A stretch of DNA of 14,443 nucleotides from Caldilineaceae bacterium (GTDB lineage Bacteria > Chloroflexota > Anaerolineae > Caldilineales > Caldilineaceae): positions 1 through 14,443 of the forward strand of contig JAPPKT010000170.1 of the NCBI GenBank assembly GCA_028819675.1, written 5' to 3'. This document shows, piece by piece, positions 6,593-14,140 of the stretch. The notes under the pieces are model-generated. The model was given only the letters and a program-made list of their open reading frames with translations, did not search any database and was not told the origin of the DNA. Both the position numbers and the translations under genes were made by a program. Every line of letters starts with the position of its first letter. Position 1 is the stretch's first letter.

Positions 6593-7790
6593 ATTACAAG
6601 CATCGGGAAGCGAGTCGCAAGCGACCCTCTCTCCTCTCACCTCTTCACTCTCTCCTCTCCTTATAGGTCTCGACGCCTCCCGCAGCCTGCGCACCCAGCC
6701 CACCGGTACCGAATTCTATTCCCGCCAGATCATCGGCCACATGCTCGCCGAGCCCAACGCTCGCTTTGCCTTCCGCCTCTACGCGCCCACAACGCCCTCC
6801 GCCGAAGCAATGCGAGGCGCCGCCCCGCCCCCGCACGACCAAGGCGCCGTCACCGTCCGCACACTGCCCGGCAAACGCCTCTGGACCCACCGCACCCTCG
6901 CCTGGGAACTCTGCCTCCGCCCGCCGAACGTGCTCTTCGTGCCCGCCCACGTCGTCCCCTTCCTGCCGCCGCCCCTTCTCCCGTCCACCGTCGTCACGCT
7001 CCACGATATCGGCTATCGCTACTTCCCCCGCTCACATACCCCCGTCCAGCGTCTCTACCTCGATCTCTCCACCCGCTGGAGCGCCGCCGCCGCAACCCGC
7101 ATCATCGCCGTCAGCCGTCACACAGCCGGCGACCTGCAGCGCTTCTACGGCGTGCCCGAAGCCAAAATCCATGTCATCCACGAAGCGCCGGTGCCGCGAA
7201 CATCCGCTCCCGACCAGGACGCGGCTGCCGCGCCTTCCTACCAGCGTCCCTTCGTGCTCTACGTCGGCACCATCCAGCCCCGCAAAAACCTCCTCCGCCT
7301 GATCGATGCCTTCGCACGCCTCATCCAGCGGCAACAAATCGGCTGGGACCTCGTGCTCGTAGGCCGCTGGGGCTGGCTCAGCCAGGAGTACGAACGCCAT
7401 GCCGCCGCCAAAGGACTGGCCGGCCGCGTCCACTTCCCCGGCTACCTGTCCGACGCCGCCGTGGCCGCGCTCATGCGCAAGGCCCTTTTCTTCGCCTTCC
7501 CGTCCCTATTCGAGGGCTTCGGTCTGCCCGTACTCGAAGCCCAAACCACAGGAGTCGCCGTTATGTGCGCCAAAAACTCTGCCCTGCCCGAAATCGCCGC
7601 GGACGCTGCCCTGCTCGTCGATCCCAAGGACGTCGACGACATCGCCAAGGCCATGCTGCGCCTCAGCCAGGACGAGAACCTGCGGCAGGAGCTGATCGCC
7701 AAAGGCTATGAAAATGTCAAACGTTTTTCGTGGGAAAAAGCAGCCAGGGAGACGCTGGCCGTGCTCGAAGAGGCCGCCGCCAAAAAATGA
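6582..7790 (+). CDS. Glycosyltransferase family 4 protein
   Basis: This is a retaining GT-B glycosyltransferase, probably transferring mannose or another hexose from a nucleotide sugar during cell-surface glycan assembly on the cytoplasmic face. From the chosen GTG it has 402 residues. The N-terminal domain begins IGLDASRSL (28-36), and the C-terminal GT1/GT4 domain starts at VLYVGTIQPRKN (225-236). The nucleotide-sugar E-x7-E motif is EGFGLPVLE (E311, E319). The GTG at 6582 has GGAG at 6572-6575, 6 bases upstream, and overlaps the preceding gene by 11 bases. The next ATG (about 6740) would delete the conserved first strand. The 27 residues before IGLDASR are Ser/Leu/Thr-rich, come from a polypyrimidine repeat, and are not typical of the family. 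The frame is open further upstream, but only antiphase to the TsaC gene. The stop overlaps the next start as ATGA. Confidence 0.88.
   Translation: MRSELQASGSESQATLSPLTSSLSPLLIGLDASRSLRTQPTGTEFYSRQIIGHMLAEPNARFAFRLYAPTTPSAEAMRGAAPPPHDQGAVTVRTLPGKRLWTHRTLAWELCLRPPNVLFVPAHVVPFLPPPLLPSTVVTLHDIGYRYFPRSHTPVQRLYLDLSTRWSAAAATRIIAVSRHTAGDLQRFYGVPEAKIHVIHEAPVPRTSAPDQDAAAAPSYQRPFVLYVGTIQPRKNLLRLIDAFARLIQRQQIGWDLVLVGRWGWLSQEYERHAAAKGLAGRVHFPGYLSDAAVAALMRKALFFAFPSLFEGFGLPVLEAQTTGVAVMCAKNSALPEIAADAALLVDPKDVDDIAKAMLRLSQDENLRQELIAKGYENVKRFSWEKAARETLAVLEEAAAKK
6627..6659 (+). repeat. Polypyrimidine direct repeat at the GT4 5' end
   Basis: The 12-base unit CTCTCTCCTCTC occurs at 6627-6638 and again at 6648-6659, a 21-base period. 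The stretch 6625-6662 is pyrimidine except for two A residues. The period equals seven codons and encodes two LSPL units. It lies between the chosen GTG and the first conserved residue of the glycosyltransferase. Confidence 0.7.
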
Positions 7791-8662
7791 GCTCTCCTCG
7801 GGAGCAGGGTTGGGCATCAATAAAAATTCTGGGCGTCCGCGTCGACTGCGTCGACTTCCAGCAGACCCTCGACGCAGTCAGCGGCTGGATCGCGCAAGCG
7901 CAGGCCGAAAAAAGAGCCAAGAGTCGTGAGAAGACTGAGAACACCGGTCCTTCCGCTGACAACCGTTCGGAAGATGAAGTCAGTGGCGGGCAAACTCACT
8001 CCTCGCTGTTCCCCCGCCAGGTCTGCACCGTCAACCCCGAGTTCATCATGACCGCGCGCCGCCATCCCACCTTCGCGCAGGTCCTGGCGGCGGCCGATCT
8101 CTGTACGCCCGACGGTGTCGGCGTGCTCTGGGCCGCACGCCGTGCCGGTGTACGCCTCAACGAACGCGTAACCGGCTCCGACGGCATCCACCACATCTGC
8201 GAACGGGCCGCGGCACAAGGATGGCGCGTTTTCTTCCTCGGCGCCGCCCCCGGCATCGCCGAGCGCGCCGCTGCCGAACTGGCCCGTCTCTATCCCGGCC
8301 TGTCCGTCGCCGGCACCCACGCCGGCTCACCCGCCGACACCGACTGGCCTGTAATCCGCCAGCGCCTGACCGCGGCGCACGCCGACCTGCTCTTCGTCGC
8401 CTACGGCCATCCCCGCCAGGACATCTGGATTCACCAACACAGAGAGGAGTTGCCTGTCGCCGTCGCCCTCGGCATCGGCGGCGCCTTCGACTTCGTCGCC
8501 GGCACTGCCCCCCGCGCCCCCCTCTGGCTGCGCCGCCTCGGCCTCGAATGGCTATACCGCCTCGCCCGCCAACCCTGGCGCTTGCGCCGCATGGCCGCCC
8601 TGCCTCTGTTCGCGTTGCTTGTCCTGCTGCAATGGGCCCGCCGCCGGCCGGCAAACGAATAG
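7787..8662 (+). CDS. WecB/TagA/CpsF family (GT26) glycosyltransferase
   Basis: This family transfers a sugar such as N-acetylmannosamine or its uronic acid onto a polyprenyl-linked intermediate of wall or capsular polymers at the inner membrane face. The 291 residues show the family motifs in order: TVNPEF (81-86), CTPDGVG (106-112, with the likely catalytic D109), RVTGSD (127-132), FFLGAAPG (149-156), AYGHPRQDIWI (205-215) and GIGGAFDFVAGTAPRAP (229-245). A basic, hydrophobic C-terminus with GLEWLYRL (252-259) likely docks to the membrane. The ATG overlaps the GT4 stop by four bases (ATGA). The frame is open 19 codons further upstream, inside the GT4 gene, but those residues are not family-like. 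Residues ~43-77 form a charged, low-complexity linker not expected in the family. The donor and acceptor cannot be told from sequence. Confidence 0.9.
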   Translation: MSSPREQGWASIKILGVRVDCVDFQQTLDAVSGWIAQAQAEKRAKSREKTENTGPSADNRSEDEVSGGQTHSSLFPRQVCTVNPEFIMTARRHPTFAQVLAAADLCTPDGVGVLWAARRAGVRLNERVTGSDGIHHICERAAAQGWRVFFLGAAPGIAERAAAELARLYPGLSVAGTHAGSPADTDWPVIRQRLTAAHADLLFVAYGHPRQDIWIHQHREELPVAVALGIGGAFDFVAGTAPRAPLWLRRLGLEWLYRLARQPWRLRRMAALPLFALLVLLQWARRRPANE

Positions 8663-8681
8663 CGCCACCCCTGGTGAGCGC
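8662..8681. terminator. GC-rich hairpin between convergent genes
   Basis: Bases 8662-8669 pair with 8673-8676 and 8678-8681 (8 pairs, a 3-base loop and one bulged A), starting at the last base of the GT26 stop codon. It lies between the convergent GT26 and LRR genes. No T-run follows on the plus strand, so it is at best a weak or factor-assisted terminator. Confidence 0.33.
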
Positions 8682-8720
8682 CCATCACCCGCGGCGAAAA
8701 AACCCGATCTCCCCAGACCC

Positions 8721-9506
8721 CTATTCGATATAATCCGGGTCCCCCCGGACAAGGCCTTCCATTCCAGGCGGGACGTCACCAGTAAATAGGTTGCCGGTGA
8801 GATCAAACTCCGTCAGGTTGGACAGCTTTTCCAGGTCGGGTGGGATCCTACCCGTCAATCGGTTATCGGCCACACACAAACTTGCCAGTTTGGTCAGACT
8901 GCACAATTCAGATGGCAACGCCCCTTCCAGCCGGTTGCCAGACAGTTCCAGCACTTCCAGGTCGGTAAGTTTACCCAGTTCGGGCGGGACGGATCCCGAA
9001 AGCTCGTTGTTATAGAAACTTAAGAGGTACAATTTGGACAGCTGGCCGAGAGCCGGCGGTATGGGACCCGTCAGCCTGTTGTTTCCAAGATCCAGCTCGC
9101 ATAGCTCAGAGAGCCTGCCCAATGTGGGCGGAATCGCCCCTGTCAGGCGGTTGCCGCCGAGACGCAGGACTTGCAGATTCCTGAATCGACCTAACGCCGG
9201 GGGTATGAGTCCAGTAAGTTGGCTGCCGTCAAGCTCCAACCAGTGCAACGCGGACAGTCTGGCCAGTTCAGCGGGAATCCTTCCGGCTAGCATCAGCCAC
9301 GTCAGGTTCAAACCAATTACACGCAGCACTTTCTCCTCTGGGTCGGTGGCGACGCCTTCCCACTCGCTCACCGGCACGCGTCTATCCCAATTCAACACGC
9401 CGTTCCTGTCCAGGGTACCCTTTACCCTCAGGAGGATGTCAAAGTCCTCTGACCTTCGGGAATGCGTTCCTTTACGCTGCCCTTGCCCTCTTCTTTGTTC
9501 GCTCAT
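8721..9506 (-). CDS. Plant-type leucine-rich-repeat protein without signal peptide
   Basis: This is a 261-residue protein with about eight 24-residue leucine-rich repeats from residue ~63 to ~252. They follow the plant-specific pattern L-x2-L-x-L-x2-N-x-L-x-G-x-I-P-x2-L, seen for example at LQVLRLGGNRLTGAIPPTLG (111-130). The segment before the repeats (22-52), with a leading DFDILLRVKG, a W at 40 and WEGV at 49-52, resembles the N-terminal cap of plant receptor-kinase ectodomains. The cap cysteines of those proteins are missing. The first 20 residues are polar and basic, with no signal peptide, lipobox or membrane helix, so a cytoplasmic location or unusual export is implied. The likely role is protein binding; no enzyme domain is present. 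AGGA lies only two bases before the ATG, so the start is not firmly fixed. Confidence 0.82.
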   Translation of the reverse strand: MSEQRRGQGQRKGTHSRRSEDFDILLRVKGTLDRNGVLNWDRRVPVSEWEGVATDPEEKVLRVIGLNLTWLMLAGRIPAELARLSALHWLELDGSQLTGLIPPALGRFRNLQVLRLGGNRLTGAIPPTLGRLSELCELDLGNNRLTGPIPPALGQLSKLYLLSFYNNELSGSVPPELGKLTDLEVLELSGNRLEGALPSELCSLTKLASLCVADNRLTGRIPPDLEKLSNLTEFDLTGNLFTGDVPPGMEGLVRGDPDYIE

Positions 9507-9936
9507 GTTCCTGCTTGCCCCTGCTTCAGTTCATCTGTCGCGCTCTTGCTCCCCGCTGGCCTTACAACGCAACTGTGAATCGAGGTCCGCCGGGCAGTTG
9601 TGGACTGCCGCGTAACCCCGCCTTTCTCAGTTCCGGCAAACTGCTTGGCACAGAGGAGTTTCCTCCCGACAGTCGGTTCGCTGCAATGTACAGAATACTG
9701 TGCCCCGCGAGCCCGTGCGAACTGTCCGCAGTCGCCTCCCGTCGGCTGGTCGCCCTAGAGTAGACATACACCGTTCCTGAGATGGCCCCAATGACAGCCT
9801 CGCCCCTCTTGTCGAACAGTTTGGTCGATTTTGACAAGAGCCCGGCACGCGAAAAAACGCGATATGGCGAATGCAGTTTAGATATGGCGAGAGGATGCCT
9901 GCCATCTGCTTTCCACGCGTATGGCATCGCCGCAAC
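9507..9936. other. 430-base region with no convincing gene
   Basis: The region separates the minus-strand LRR gene from the solute-binding protein gene. A minus-strand frame at 9562-9927 contains, around 9613-9696, a segment read as ANRLSGG followed shortly by VPSSLPELRK. This resembles one degenerate leucine-rich repeat and could be a relic of a longer or duplicated LRR gene. The rest of that frame has no recognisable pattern. A perfect short palindrome (CGCG, six A, CGCG) lies at 9848-9861, directly beside a spaced 10-base direct repeat. I see no intrinsic terminator. Confidence 0.45.
9861..9890. repeat. 10-base direct repeat with 20-base period
   Basis: GATATGGCGA occurs at 9861-9870 and 9881-9890. 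The spacing is close to two helical turns, so the copies lie on the same DNA face, as in a tandem operator. It may equally be chance. The nearest downstream start on the minus strand is the LRR gene, about 355 bases away. Confidence 0.5.
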
Positions 9937-11253
9937 TCACTCCACCCACGCCGCGACCTGCTCCCCAATCCGCGCCACCGCGCTCGCACCGTCCTGCTCG
10001 CCCGTCAGCACCTGGTTCACCTCGACAAAATAGACCAACGAAATCTCAGTGTAATGCCCGCCCGTCATCGCCGCCGGCCGCGCCACCGCGTGCTCGGCCA
10101 GGCTCTCCACGATCTGCGCTGCCGCCGGGATGCGCGCCTGCACCTCCTCATCTTCGTACAGCACCGCCATCCCCGGCGGCGTACCGTCCGCCAGCGCCCG
10201 CCGCCGCTGCGCCCTCGCGTCCGTAAGACAACGGGCCGCATCCGCCGCCGCATCCTTGTACCGGCTGTAACGGCTGACGCCAATCTGCTGCCCCCCAACT
10301 ACGCTCGCATGCCGCGCCTCCGCGCCCTCCCCCCTGGGCAAACGCGTCACGCCGAACCGGTCGCGGACCGGGCTGTCCTCCGCCTGGCCCAGCCCATACG
10401 CATACGGCCAGTTGCGCATGAAAGCAGCATTGCCGTTCTGGAACTGCCAGCGCGCATCCTCCTCCTGGTAGACCGTCACCGCCTCCGGGCTGATCTCGCC
10501 CACCCACGCCGCCGCCATGTCAAGCGCACCGGCCGCGACGTCGTCCAAAGCCAGCCGCCCCTCCGCATCCACGATCAGGCCGCCCCCCATACTCGCCTGC
10601 CACTCCAGCGCATTGACCGTCAGACCCTCGTACACATTCCCCTGCCACACGTACCCCCAGAACTCCGCATTGTCGCCCCGCTCCCCCGCCTGGATCGCCG
10701 CCGCCATCTCCTCCAGCTCGCTCCACGTATCCGGCGGCCCCCCGAATCCGTACTTCTCTAGCAGGTCCGTCCGGAAGTAAAGCAGCCCGACGTCGCCCAT
10801 CTGCGGCAGCCCGACCAGCGCTCCGCCCACGCTGTTGTTCTCCAGGTAGATCGGGAAATACTGGCCGCGCTCCGCCGCCATCAGATGCGGGTTCAGATCC
10901 AGCAAATGCGGCGCCAGCGTCCCCGACCAGACCACGTCAAAGTCGATCAGGTCGATGTCGTCCGATTCCGCCGGCAGAAACTGTAGATAAAGCCCCAACC
11001 GGTCCACCGGATTCGCCGGCGCCGGCAGCAGCTCGATCGCTATCCCGACCTCCTTGCCGCAGCGCGCAACGAGCTCCCTGTCCACCGGCCGCACAAAGGC
11101 CGGCCCCATCCAGCGCAAAATCGGCCTCGGCGGCGTCACCGCCACCGTCTCCTCCGCCACCGCCGCGACGCCGTCATCCCCGCCGCAGCCCGCGCACAGC
11201 AGCAACACAAAAAGCAGGACCCCGGCTGCCGCCCATCTACGCCTTTTCCTCAT
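9937..11253 (-). CDS. ABC transporter solute-binding lipoprotein, sugar (family 1) type
   Basis: This is an extracellular substrate-binding protein of the family-1 type used for sugars such as maltose, trehalose or glycerol-3-phosphate. The 438 residues start with RKRRR, a hydrophobic core (7-20) and a lipobox ending at Cys23 (LCAGC), so it is probably a membrane-anchored lipoprotein. Diagnostic segments are DLIDFDVVWSGTLAPHLLDLNP, GLPQMGDVGLLYFRTDLLEKYG, PDTWSELEEMA and FQNGNAAFMRNWPYAYG. The frame is open upstream to 11352, but that would bury the signal peptide 33 residues in. I chose the ATG at 11253. A GTG at 11265 with GGAAGG six bases upstream is a reasonable alternative, adding four residues. 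No permease or ATPase gene is adjacent, so it is an orphan in this window. The ligand cannot be assigned. Confidence 0.88.
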   Translation of the reverse strand: MRKRRRWAAAGVLLFVLLLCAGCGGDDGVAAVAEETVAVTPPRPILRWMGPAFVRPVDRELVARCGKEVGIAIELLPAPANPVDRLGLYLQFLPAESDDIDLIDFDVVWSGTLAPHLLDLNPHLMAAERGQYFPIYLENNSVGGALVGLPQMGDVGLLYFRTDLLEKYGFGGPPDTWSELEEMAAAIQAGERGDNAEFWGYVWQGNVYEGLTVNALEWQASMGGGLIVDAEGRLALDDVAAGALDMAAAWVGEISPEAVTVYQEEDARWQFQNGNAAFMRNWPYAYGLGQAEDSPVRDRFGVTRLPRGEGAEARHASVVGGQQIGVSRYSRYKDAAADAARCLTDARAQRRRALADGTPPGMAVLYEDEEVQARIPAAAQIVESLAEHAVARPAAMTGGHYTEISLVYFVEVNQVLTGEQDGASAVARIGEQVAAWVE

Positions 11254-11404
11254 CACGCCAATCACCCCATACCTTCCATCGTCATCTGCAAGAACACCCA
11301 AGGACGCCGGCCGACTCCAACCTGCACTCCCGTGCTCCACCCAAGACCACAATCTGCCCCAGTGAACCCAAAGCCACGCCCTCCCCTACTCCTTGACGAC
11401 CTGC

Positions 11405-14140
11405 TCACCAGCCCAAGGGCCCACACCGCGTATGACAACTAACCTCGGTTTGAACATCTATCGGTACAAGAAGCTGGCCGTCCTCAAAATGGTCGTGCCC
11501 GGTATCGTCAGGATGAAATGGAAGTCTCTCCCCGCTCTCAATACTATAAAGCCCCACGCGCAGAAGATAACGCCCCGGGCCCAAATCAGCGGGCAGCTCG
11601 AGTTTGCGGCGGTCGATATACAGGCTGTCCGGCTTCCACACGCTTGTCGGCTCAAGTCCGGCAAGCGCAGGACCATCGAACTGGGCTACCAACTCTCCCC
11701 GAGAGTCCGTAAGATGGATGTAGGTAACCCAATCTCTTTCGACGCCTCGGCCGGTCTCCCAGAACAGGCGGAAAGTGCGGCCCGCGGGCCCGTCAAACAG
11801 ATCATAGCCCTGTAACCGCAGTCCGTCGTCCGTACCCCCTTCCGCAACCGTCGACGGACGCACTCTCTGATACAGGCCCGGACGTAATGGCGCTACCGAC
11901 ATCTCCCGCAGATGCATGAGTCCGTCCATCGAGCCCGGAACATGAAATCTCCCTCCCGTAGAAGAGGAAAGCCCCGCAACAAGCGTGTAGGTGACAGGTG
12001 GTATGTCGACGGGAAGGGTAAGCCGCATCGTCTCAATGTAGTAACTCTCTGGATCCCAGACAGTGGCCGGAGGGCGAATCGCCCCCTCATTTTCGGTCGC
12101 CCAGGACTGCTGCAGGGAGGGCGTGTACAGGTGAAGAAGTGTTCGCACATCTTCGTCCAACTGATCCTGGGCCTGCCAGAAAAAACGGACAGATACCGTG
12201 TCTCCAGGCTTTGGATTCGAACCGCTGAGAAGCTTCCAACCGAGCAGTGTCACCTGTCCGGTTTCTGAGGCCCCGAGTGCTTTCGGCTGGCCTTCCACCC
12301 CAAAGGGCACTTCACCTGGAGACGAGTGCCATAAAAATGGACCTCCTACAGTCCAGCCCAGCAAGTAGCGAACCATGAAGAAGGTCAGAACGCATCCCGC
12401 CATTACAGGGACGAATCGAGAACTGCTCGGCGTCTCAGCGCGCCCCGCGCCCCATTTGCCGCTCTCCCCCCTCCGCCTGCGCACCACAAAAAACAGGAAC
12501 CCAACCAGGGCGGCCAGCAGACCGAACATGCTCATAAACTCTCCTCGCCGTTCCCACACAGTTCCTTCCCAACGTATGACCAGGGGCCGTTCCGGGTCCC
12601 GCAGCCCGCTCACCTCCGTCCAGCCGCCGGGCCCCGGCGTCAGCGCGGCACTCGGCTCCGCGCTCCACCCGGGATGATAGTGCAATCGCAGCAAGGATTC
12701 CGCCTGCCCCGACAGGTCCGCAACTGCTCGGTGCGGCGAGAGCCACGTAAGTTTCACCGCCCGCGGCGCCACTCTCTCCTTTTTCACGTAACCCAGGTCC
12801 GCACCTTTAACCAGGAACTCCTTGCTTGCGGCAAAGCCCCAAAGCCCGTAGGTTCTCTCGTAAACTAAGGATTCTTCAACGCTCAGCGTTTCTACAAGCC
12901 TGTAGCTGGAAATCGAGATCAGCCTCGGAAACAGATAGGGAAAAACGACCAGAATCGAACCAAACAGCAAAACAAGAGTCGGAACCCACCGTCGTCTTTC
13001 AGACCAGGCGTCAATCGCCGCGCAGCCCGCTGCCACCGACCCCAGGGTCGCGAAGGGCACCAGCCGAAACGGAAACTGCACAAATTCAAGCCCGGGAACT
13101 GCGTGCCATACCGGCTCTGACACTGGCAGCGTCAGAGTCAGCATCGCCAGGGCAAACAGCCCGCCCCCAAAGCCCCAGACCCGCAGTTCCCGACGCACCG
13201 CAAAGAGCGCACTCAGCAGGCCGGCAACCACGGCCAATATCTGTGGCCACCCAAATGTAGATGAAGGCAACGTCAGTGGATTGCCCGCGCTGCTGTCCAG
13301 AAAGACCGGCTCCAGATGTAACAACTCCCGCAAACTGAGAAAGTGATTGCCTACGGAAAAGTAACCGCTCCGGGCATCATCTATCTGTACAAAAGACAAA
13401 TCTGCTACCGCCGGCAGCCAAAAAACTGCCGACAAGGCCGCCGCCGTAAGAGCTGCCAGAGCGCATCGCATCAGACTGTCGGGCCGCCCGTAAAGAATGG
13501 CCAGCATCAGCCAGTAGATCACAAGGACGAACGCCCCCACTATCGTCGTTATGTTGTGGCTGAACACCAGTGCCGTCAGTGAACATACCGCAAAGAGCCA
13601 GTTCCAGTGAGTTCCCTTTGAGTGAAGGGCGTCTACTGCCCACAGACAGACCGGCAAAACAAGTATGCCCAGCATCTGTGGATAGTCCCCGAAATAGTAA
13701 ATCCCGCGCAGCAAAAACTTGGGCTGCGCCAGATAGAGCACCGCCCCGACAAGACTGGCCTCTGCCGAAAACGTTCGGCGCAGCCACCCGTAGGTGCAGA
13801 TTCCAGACAAAACAAAAGCCGCCGTGAATACCAACTTCACCGACGCGTCCAAACGAAATCCTATCAGATGGGCCGCGGCGACCAGCCAGTGGAAACCCGG
13901 GCTGTAATGGTGGAAAACAGGCGCGCCAAGCTCCTGATACGCAATCGGAAGCCACCGCGGCCAGAATACGCCCTGCTCAAAAGACCGCGCCACGGCCGCC
14001 GCGCGGTGCATATGCAGGAGCATATCGTTGTGTATTCCGGGAAGTCCCTGTTCGTCCCAGAGCGGGCTTACCAGGAGCGCAGCGAGTAGTAAGAGAAAAC
14101 AGCCAATGCCAAACTTATGTCTGATAAACGTCGGGGCCAT
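11405..14140 (-). CDS. Multi-pass GT-C-like membrane protein with tandem C-terminal beta domains
   Basis: This is a 911-residue integral membrane protein resembling large Chloroflexota proteins annotated as 6-pyruvoyl-tetrahydropterin-synthase-related, which look like GT-C polyprenyl-dependent glycosyltransferases. The first membrane helix (10-27) is followed by an outward loop with HNDMLLHMHR (37-46), whose acidic and His residues suit a GT-C active site. About ten more hydrophobic segments run to ~410. A soluble stretch (~410-530) follows, then helices at ~537-553 and ~577-595. The C-terminal third holds two related beta-rich domains (~630-750 and ~772-897), sharing VW-x-P-x-S-x-YI and L-P-x-D/A patterns. 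The frame opens with TTG at 14152; I prefer the ATG at 14140, although neither has a good Shine-Dalgarno. Substrate and product are unknown. It is upstream of, and in the same direction as, the solute-binding gene, with a 151-base gap. Confidence 0.75.
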   Translation of the reverse strand: MAPTFIRHKFGIGCFLLLLAALLVSPLWDEQGLPGIHNDMLLHMHRAAAVARSFEQGVFWPRWLPIAYQELGAPVFHHYSPGFHWLVAAAHLIGFRLDASVKLVFTAAFVLSGICTYGWLRRTFSAEASLVGAVLYLAQPKFLLRGIYYFGDYPQMLGILVLPVCLWAVDALHSKGTHWNWLFAVCSLTALVFSHNITTIVGAFVLVIYWLMLAILYGRPDSLMRCALAALTAAALSAVFWLPAVADLSFVQIDDARSGYFSVGNHFLSLRELLHLEPVFLDSSAGNPLTLPSSTFGWPQILAVVAGLLSALFAVRRELRVWGFGGGLFALAMLTLTLPVSEPVWHAVPGLEFVQFPFRLVPFATLGSVAAGCAAIDAWSERRRWVPTLVLLFGSILVVFPYLFPRLISISSYRLVETLSVEESLVYERTYGLWGFAASKEFLVKGADLGYVKKERVAPRAVKLTWLSPHRAVADLSGQAESLLRLHYHPGWSAEPSAALTPGPGGWTEVSGLRDPERPLVIRWEGTVWERRGEFMSMFGLLAALVGFLFFVVRRRRGESGKWGAGRAETPSSSRFVPVMAGCVLTFFMVRYLLGWTVGGPFLWHSSPGEVPFGVEGQPKALGASETGQVTLLGWKLLSGSNPKPGDTVSVRFFWQAQDQLDEDVRTLLHLYTPSLQQSWATENEGAIRPPATVWDPESYYIETMRLTLPVDIPPVTYTLVAGLSSSTGGRFHVPGSMDGLMHLREMSVAPLRPGLYQRVRPSTVAEGGTDDGLRLQGYDLFDGPAGRTFRLFWETGRGVERDWVTYIHLTDSRGELVAQFDGPALAGLEPTSVWKPDSLYIDRRKLELPADLGPGRYLLRVGLYSIESGERLPFHPDDTGHDHFEDGQLLVPIDVQTEVSCHTRCGPLGW

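Noticed and set aside
5843..6703. 286-residue minus-strand frame over tsaC
   Set aside because: Its Gly/Ala/Glu/Arg-rich composition mirrors tsaC and the start of the GT4 gene, both of which have clear family motifs.
11266..11352. 33-residue N-terminal extension of the solute-binding protein
   Set aside because: It would place the lipoprotein signal peptide internally; export needs the start near 11253-11265.
12210..12225. Reverse-complement match to the tRNA T-loop (GGTTCGAATCC), considered as an att site
   Set aside because: Only 11 bases match, it lies inside the membrane protein coding sequence, and the match does not extend into the acceptor stem.
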